17,731 nucleotides of DNA from JBCDLI01 sp038745535 (lineage in GTDB: Bacteria; Pseudomonadota; Alphaproteobacteria; Rhizobiales; Rhizobiaceae): contig JBCDLI010000054.1 in assembly GCA_038745535.1 (NCBI GenBank), forward strand, positions 1 to 17,731, in the 5' to 3' direction. Below are positions 12,906 through 17,731 of the stretch, piece by piece (within the stretch, counting starts at the first letter, position 1; the number at the start of each line of letters is the position of its first letter). The notes beneath the pieces were generated by a model. That model was not told where the DNA came from. It was given only the letters and a program-made list of their open reading frames with translations, and ran no database searches. The position numbers and the translations under genes were made by a program.

Positions 12906-14159
12906 ATGCGCCGCTTTTCTGGCTTTGCTGTCGCCCGCGAGGCAATGCGCGCCCACAAGGGCTGGGATGTCCAATGGGATAATCCAGAGCCGAAATCTGA
13001 ATATGATGTGATCATCATCGGTGCAGGCGGTCACGGGCTTGGCACCGCTTACTATTTGGCCAAAGAGCACGGCATCACGAACGTTGCAGTGCTTGAAAAA
13101 GGCTGGCTCGGCGGGGGTAATACGGGTCGCAACACGACGATCATTCGTTCCAATTATCTTTATGACGAATCCGCTGGGCTCTACGATCACTCGGTAAAGC
13201 TGTGGGAAGGTCTCAGCCAAGACCTCAACTACAACGTCATGTATTCTCCGCGCGGTGTGATGATGCTCGCGCACAATGTTCATGATGTGCAGTCGTTCAA
13301 ACGTCATGTGCATGCCAACCGGCTGAACGGTGTCGACAATGAATGGCTATCGCCGGAGGAAGCGAAGGCCTATTGTCCACCGCTTAACATCTCCAAATCT
13401 GCGCGTTATCCGGTGATGGGCGCTGCGCTTCAACGCCGAGGCGGGACCGCACGTCACGACGCCGTTGCGTGGGGTTATGCACGCGGTGCGTCTTCGCGGG
13501 GCGTGCATGTTATACAAAATTGCGAAGTCACCGGTATTCGTCGCGGCTCCAACGGGCACGTGACCGGGGTGGAGACAACGCGCGGGCATATCGGCGCGAA
13601 GAAGATCGGTGTGGTCGCGGCAGGTAATACTTCGGTCGTGATGCAGATGGCAGACGTGCGCATGCCGCTGGAGAGTTATCCATTGCAGGCGCTTGTGTCA
13701 GAGCCGGTTAAGCCGTGTTTTCCCTGCGTGGTGATGTCGAACACGGTGCACGCCTATATCTCCCAGTCCGATAAAGGCGAGTTGGTGATTGGTGCGGGAA
13801 CCGATCAATATACGTCCTACTCTCAAACGGGTGGGCTACACATTATCCAGCATACGCTCGATGCGATCTGCGAAATGTTCCCTGTTTTCACGCGCATGAA
13901 AATGCTGCGGTCATGGGGTGGTATCGTCGACGTGACGCCGGACCGTTCGCCGATTATCGCGAAGACGCCGGTGCCAGGGCTGTTCGTCAATTGCGGGTGG
14001 GGCACGGGTGGGTTCAAGGCCACGCCGGGTTCTGCGCATGTGTTTGCCCACACCATAGCGAACGACAACCCGCATCCGATCAACGAGGGCTTCACGCTGG
14101 AACGGTTTGAGACGGGACGTTTGATTGATGAGGCGGCCGCTGCTGCCGTGGCGCATTGA
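12906..14159 (+). CDS. soxB: Sarcosine oxidase subunit beta
   Basis: A 417-residue flavoprotein subunit of heterotetrameric sarcosine oxidase, which oxidises N-methylglycine to glycine in the cytoplasm. The FAD-binding motif GAGGHG is at residues 39-44, followed by EKGWLGGGNTGRNTTIIRSNY, a signature of SoxB. The family carries FMN bound covalently to a histidine at the alpha/beta interface; His184 in GGTARHDAVAW fits that site by motif. The end has DVTPDRSPII and NCGWGTGGFKATPGS. The frame is open far upstream (to 12525, overlapping rpsU), but ATG 12906 is preceded by GGAGG at proper distance and gives the family N-terminus MRRFSGFAVAREAM. First gene of the operon; soxD follows after 10 nt. 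Confidence 0.96.
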   Translation: MRRFSGFAVAREAMRAHKGWDVQWDNPEPKSEYDVIIIGAGGHGLGTAYYLAKEHGITNVAVLEKGWLGGGNTGRNTTIIRSNYLYDESAGLYDHSVKLWEGLSQDLNYNVMYSPRGVMMLAHNVHDVQSFKRHVHANRLNGVDNEWLSPEEAKAYCPPLNISKSARYPVMGAALQRRGGTARHDAVAWGYARGASSRGVHVIQNCEVTGIRRGSNGHVTGVETTRGHIGAKKIGVVAAGNTSVVMQMADVRMPLESYPLQALVSEPVKPCFPCVVMSNTVHAYISQSDKGELVIGAGTDQYTSYSQTGGLHIIQHTLDAICEMFPVFTRMKMLRSWGGIVDVTPDRSPIIAKTPVPGLFVNCGWGTGGFKATPGSAHVFAHTIANDNPHPINEGFTLERFETGRLIDEAAAAAVAH

Positions 14160-14169
14160 GGGGTGTGAA

Positions 14170-14478
14170 ATGCTCTTAATCTACTGCCCTTATTGTGAAG
14201 AAGAACGTCCCGAGATCGAGTTTCGCCACGCCGGTGAGGCGCATATTACTCGGTCTGATCGCATGACTGACTTAACGAACGAAGAATTCTCGCGGTTCCT
14301 TTTCTATCGGGACAACCCAAAGGGCTACACGTTTGAGCGCTGGCGGCACGTGCATGGCTGTGGTCGGTTCTTCAACGCGGTCCGTGATACTGTCACCGAT
14401 AAGATAGTGCTGACTTACAAAGCCGGTGAGCCAAAGCCGGATTTGGGTTTAGTGATTGCGCAAAGCGAGGTGGCGTAA
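14170..14478 (+). CDS. soxD: Sarcosine oxidase subunit delta
   Basis: A 102-residue small subunit of sarcosine oxidase that holds a structural zinc ion. The CPYC pair (Cys6, Cys9) and the W-x-H-x3-C segment (His60, Cys64, in RWRHVHGCGRFF) match the zinc ligands known for the family. The ATG at 14170 has GAGGGG upstream; an in-frame ATG at 14125 inside soxB is not favoured since it would add 15 residues before CPYC. The stop codon directly abuts the soxA start. Confidence 0.95.
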   Translation: MLLIYCPYCEEERPEIEFRHAGEAHITRSDRMTDLTNEEFSRFLFYRDNPKGYTFERWRHVHGCGRFFNAVRDTVTDKIVLTYKAGEPKPDLGLVIAQSEVA

Positions 14479-17400
14479 GTGACTGCCCAAACAAACCGTA
14501 TTGCTGGGAAAGGCCGTCTCACGCCCGCGCGGGAGGTAAACTTCACCTTTGATGGCGAAGACTATGTGGGCCTTGAAGGTGACACGCTTGCTTCTGCTTT
14601 GCTGGCAAATGGTGTGCATCTGGTTGGCCGTTCGTTCAAATATCACCGACCACGCGGGATCGTAACGGCGGGCCCGGAAGAACCGAACGCGCTCGTGGGT
14701 ATTCGGCGCGACAAGGCACGCGTGGTGCCAAATGTGCGCGCGACCGTGCAAGAAATTTACGATGGCATGGAGGCAGTTTCGCAGAACAACTGGCCGAGCC
14801 TATCGTTCGATGTGGGCGCGGTGAACGACTTTGCCTCGCCGTTTTTTACGGCGGGATTTTACTACAAGACTTTCATGTGGCCGAGAAAAGCGTGGGACAA
14901 GCTCTATGAGCCGGTGATCCGTCGCGCTGCCGGACTTGGCGATGCACCGACCGAGCCTGATCCGGATTTTTATGCGTCGCGTTATGCCCACTGTGATGTG
15001 CTGATTATTGGGGGCGGGGTATCGGGTCTCGCGGCTGCGCTGACCGCTGCGGAAAATGGCGCGAACGTCATCATCTGCGATGAACAGGCGAAAATGGGCG
15101 GTGCGCTTCACCACGAAGCGAGTGTTTCGATCAACGACGAAGCCGGTTTTGAATGGGCAGAAACTGTGCGCGCTAAACTTGCCGCGATGGCAAATTGCCG
15201 TGTGCTCACCCGCACAACGGCGTTTGGCTACTACGCGCAAAACTTCGTAGGTCTGGTCGAACGGGTGACAGAGCATCTGTCGGAACCGGATGTAGAATTA
15301 CCCCGCGAGCGGCTTTGGCAGGTTCGCGCAAAACGCGTCATCATTGCAACGGGCGCGATTGAGCGGCACATGGTGTTTGCTAACAATGATCGCCCAGGCA
15401 TCATGCTCGCGTCAGCCGCGCGGACCTATCTCAACCATCACGGCGTCAGAGTGGGCAGCAAGATCGGCGTCTTTACCGCCAATGACAGCGCTTACGCAGC
15501 CGCGCGCGATTTGCACAATGCTGGCGCAGAGATCGCGGCTATAGTGGATACGCGCAAGGAGGTTTCGACGCCACTGGCGAATGCAGCCCGCGAGGCGGGT
15601 ATTCGGGTGCTAACAGGTCATGCGGTAACAGCAGCAGGCGGTTCGCTCCAAGTCGCTTCGATGAGTGTCGAGCCGCTAGGGCGTGATGATAAATCGGAAA
15701 TCATTCCGGTCGATGCGATCATTATGTCTGGTGGGTGGACGCCGTCGGTGCACATGTATTCGCAATCGCGGGGCAAGGTGATTTGGGACGAGGAACGGGA
15801 GCAATTTCTGCCGGCCGAGAATGTGCAGGACTGCGTATCCGTTGGTGCTTGCAACGGTGTCGAAACGCTAGAAGAGACCGTTGAGCAGGGCATAGCTGCT
15901 GGTGTGAAAGCCGCAAGCGATACAAGCGCATCGGGCAAATTAAAGCCTGTTTCTATTCACGCCAAGGGCGGGACTTCATGGTCAGGTTCGCAGTTGGGGC
16001 CAGCGAAGCCTGCCGACGCGGGGCGCGTGGTGAAGGCGTTTGTTGATTTCCAGAACGACGTAACGGCTAAAGATATTCGCCAAGCGGTGCAGGAGGGTTT
16101 CCACTCCATCGAACACGTTAAGCGGTTCACGACGAATGGCATGGCAACCGACCAAGGCAAGCTTTCCAACATGCATGGGCTTGCGATTGCAGCGCAGGCG
16201 CTTGACCGCGACATCCCGGAAGTGGGTCTCACGACATTTCGGGCGCCTTATACACCGGTGACCTTTGGAGCGTTGGTCGGCCACAGTCGTGGCAAGCTTT
16301 TCGATCCCACGCGCACCACGCCGATCCATGAAAGTTCGGTCGCGCTTGGGGCGGTTTTCGAAGATGTCGGCCAGTGGAAACGCGCCTGGTATTATCCGAC
16401 CGCCGGCGAAGGCATGCACGAGGCGGTCAATCGTGAATGCCGAACGGTGCGCGAAAGCGTGGGTGTGTTCGACGCCTCAACGCTTGGCAAGATTGAGGTC
16501 GTTGGGCCGGACGCGGCAAAGTTCCTGAACCTGATGTACACCAATCCGTTTTTGAAACTTGGTGTTGGTCGCTTGCGCTACGGCATTATGTGCCGCGAGG
16601 ATGGGTTCATCTATGATGACGGGGTGGTTGCGAGGGTGGCCGATGAGCGCTTTCACGTGACGACGACCACGGGCGGTGCGCCCCGTGTCCTCCATCATAT
16701 GGAGGATTATCTTCAGACTGAATTTCCCGATCTGGACGTTTGGCTGACGTCTACAACGGAGCAATGGGCGGTGATTGCCGTCCAGGGTCCGAAAGCACGC
16801 GACCTGATCGCCGCCTACGTAGAGGACGTTGATCTTTCGCCCGAGGCGCTGCCGCACATGGGTTTTGCGGAGGGTAAGATCTGCGGCGTGCCCATGCGAT
16901 TGTTCCGCATGTCGTTTACTGGCGATCTGGGGTTCGAGGTCAATGTGCCGGCCGATTACGGTCGCGCGGTCTGGGATGTGCTGCACGCAAAGGCAAAGGC
17001 ACTTGGCGGCTGCGCCTACGGCACCGAGACGATGCATGTGTTGCGGGCCGAAAAAGGCTACATCATCGTTGGTCAAGACACCGATGGGACGGTGACCCCG
17101 CACGATGCCGGACTTTCGTGGGCCGTTGGAAAGAAGAAAGACGACTTCGTTGGCATTCGCGGTCTGATGCGTCCCGATCTTGTTAAGTCTGGCCGGCGGC
17201 AATTGGTTGGTTTGAAATCAAAGAACGGTGAAACGGTTCTCGAAGAAGGTGCGCAGATCGTTGAAACTACCGGCCAAGTCGCGCCGATGGAAATGATCGG
17301 CTGGGTGTCATCAGCCTACTGGTCTGAGAATTGTGGCCAGCCGATTGCTCTGGCGCTCGTCGAGAATGGGTTCAATCGAATGGGCGAGACGCTTTATGCG

Positions 17401-17484
17401 TCGGCGGCGGATGATGGCTTTGTGGAGGTGGAAGTCTGTGGCACGCAGTTCTTTGATCCAGAGGGAGGGCGGGTGAATGGCTGA
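14479..17484 (+). CDS. soxA: Sarcosine oxidase subunit alpha
   Basis: A 1001-residue multidomain subunit. Residues about 15-100 form the ferredoxin-like fold without cluster cysteines (LEGDTLASALLANGV, GRSFKYHRPRGI). Residues about 170-500 are the nucleotide-binding part with GGGVSG (178-183), ATGAIERHMVF and the second Rossmann-like GSKIGVF near 326, followed by SVGACNGVETLEE; this part binds NAD+ in the family. Residues about 610 to the end are an aminomethyltransferase (GcvT-like) folate domain (MHEAVNRECRTVRESVGVFD, TGDLGFEVNVPADYG, GTETMHVLRAEKGY), which passes the methyl-derived carbon to tetrahydrofolate as 5,10-methylene-THF. The start is GTG right after the soxD stop, with GAGGTG inside soxD. 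It overlaps soxG by 8 nt. Length is normal for the family. Confidence 0.97.
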   Translation: MTAQTNRIAGKGRLTPAREVNFTFDGEDYVGLEGDTLASALLANGVHLVGRSFKYHRPRGIVTAGPEEPNALVGIRRDKARVVPNVRATVQEIYDGMEAVSQNNWPSLSFDVGAVNDFASPFFTAGFYYKTFMWPRKAWDKLYEPVIRRAAGLGDAPTEPDPDFYASRYAHCDVLIIGGGVSGLAAALTAAENGANVIICDEQAKMGGALHHEASVSINDEAGFEWAETVRAKLAAMANCRVLTRTTAFGYYAQNFVGLVERVTEHLSEPDVELPRERLWQVRAKRVIIATGAIERHMVFANNDRPGIMLASAARTYLNHHGVRVGSKIGVFTANDSAYAAARDLHNAGAEIAAIVDTRKEVSTPLANAAREAGIRVLTGHAVTAAGGSLQVASMSVEPLGRDDKSEIIPVDAIIMSGGWTPSVHMYSQSRGKVIWDEEREQFLPAENVQDCVSVGACNGVETLEETVEQGIAAGVKAASDTSASGKLKPVSIHAKGGTSWSGSQLGPAKPADAGRVVKAFVDFQNDVTAKDIRQAVQEGFHSIEHVKRFTTNGMATDQGKLSNMHGLAIAAQALDRDIPEVGLTTFRAPYTPVTFGALVGHSRGKLFDPTRTTPIHESSVALGAVFEDVGQWKRAWYYPTAGEGMHEAVNRECRTVRESVGVFDASTLGKIEVVGPDAAKFLNLMYTNPFLKLGVGRLRYGIMCREDGFIYDDGVVARVADERFHVTTTTGGAPRVLHHMEDYLQTEFPDLDVWLTSTTEQWAVIAVQGPKARDLIAAYVEDVDLSPEALPHMGFAEGKICGVPMRLFRMSFTGDLGFEVNVPADYGRAVWDVLHAKAKALGGCAYGTETMHVLRAEKGYIIVGQDTDGTVTPHDAGLSWAVGKKKDDFVGIRGLMRPDLVKSGRRQLVGLKSKNGETVLEEGAQIVETTGQVAPMEMIGWVSSAYWSENCGQPIALALVENGFNRMGETLYASAADDGFVEVEVCGTQFFDPEGGRVNG

Positions 17485-17731
17485 TATGGCATTCGATTTT
17501 GTGCGTCAGCCGCCGCTTACGGGTCGCGTCCATGCGTCGAGTGGTGTCGCTTTGACCATTGCGCGCGACGCGTGTCGGATGAGCCTTCGTGCGCGTGACA
17601 CTGGTGTTCCAACGCTCAGTGAAGCGCTCGGTCTGGAACTGCCGCGAAGGCCCAAATCGTCTGCGACTTCCGGGTCGCGTACGGCGCTTTGGCTCGGACC
17701 GGACGAATGGCTGGTTTTCGATGAAAGATCA
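17477..17731 (+). CDS. soxG: Sarcosine oxidase subunit gamma, 5' part only
   Basis: The first 85 residues of the gamma subunit of sarcosine oxidase; it runs off the right edge of the window. It begins MADMAFDFVRQPPLTGR, has LTIARDACRMSLRARD and ends within ALWLGPDEWLVFDE, a recognisable SoxG segment (related to the GcvT fold). The subunit carries no flavin and stabilises the complex. The ATG overlaps the end of soxA by 8 nt and lies after the purine-rich GAGGGAGGGCGGG, so it is translationally coupled. A second in-frame ATG at residue 4 is an alternative start. Confidence 0.92.
   Translation, partial: MADMAFDFVRQPPLTGRVHASSGVALTIARDACRMSLRARDTGVPTLSEALGLELPRRPKSSATSGSRTALWLGPDEWLVFDERS

Noticed and set aside
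16477..17202. A 241-residue minus-strand frame opposite soxA
   Set aside because: It is a shadow of the conserved folate domain of soxA, with no motif, ribosome-binding site or domain of its own.
1..17731. Mobile element, CRISPR array, prophage, tRNA or defence system
   Set aside because: I saw no transposase, integrase, regularly spaced repeat, tRNA cloverleaf or nuclease/toxin domain; all genes fit metabolic, transport, signalling or translation roles.

Overview
The window reads as chromosomal DNA from an alphaproteobacterium, most likely of the Hyphomicrobiales (rhizobia-like) group. The signs are the split three-gene proton-translocating transhydrogenase (pntAA-pntAB-pntB) preceded by a small aa3-type cytochrome oxidase subunit IV gene, an S21 protein of alphaproteobacterial type with a GTG start, and a soxBDAG tetrameric sarcosine oxidase operon. 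I cannot name a genus. Coding density is high, with no tRNA, rRNA, insertion sequence, CRISPR array or phage gene that I can see. It looks like ordinary core and metabolic genome, and I found no clearly undescribed multi-gene system.

Layout. Positions 1-1117 (minus) hold two genes of a TRAP transporter: the 5' part of the large permease dctM and the small permease dctQ, overlapping by ATGA. Divergent from them, 1343-2122 (plus) encodes a short-chain dehydrogenase with noticeably AT-rich stretches. Next come a membrane-anchored PAS-GGDEF-EAL cyclic-di-GMP protein (2252-4582) and a GNAT-fold protein resembling the FeeM N-acyl amino acid synthase / autoinducer synthase family (4716-5489); together they could be a signalling pair. 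From 5580 to 9747 (plus) lie the small oxidase subunit IV gene, a terminator-like hairpin, a promoter-like region, pntAA-pntAB-pntB, and an alpha/beta hydrolase that starts 3 nt after pntB. A second, larger membrane-embedded alpha/beta hydrolase follows (9850-11454).

The strand then switches. Convergent to the hydrolase is a six-TPR lipoprotein (12307-11468, minus), preceded on the same strand by rpsU (12629-12405, minus) with an intrinsic terminator between them. Divergent from rpsU, across a 276-bp region with two adjacent strong hairpins, starts the sarcosine oxidase operon soxB-soxD-soxA-soxG (12906 to the window end, plus; soxG cut off). The Sox subunits together oxidatively demethylate sarcosine to glycine, passing the one-carbon unit to tetrahydrofolate. 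Pnt uses the proton gradient to make NADPH. The link between the TRAP permease and the adjacent dehydrogenase (uptake of an organic or sugar acid, then oxidation) is only an inference from position.

The most useful leads are the FeeM-like gene beside the c-di-GMP protein, the structured rpsU/soxB intergenic region, and the hydrolase with a transmembrane block inserted between its oxyanion motif and its nucleophile.
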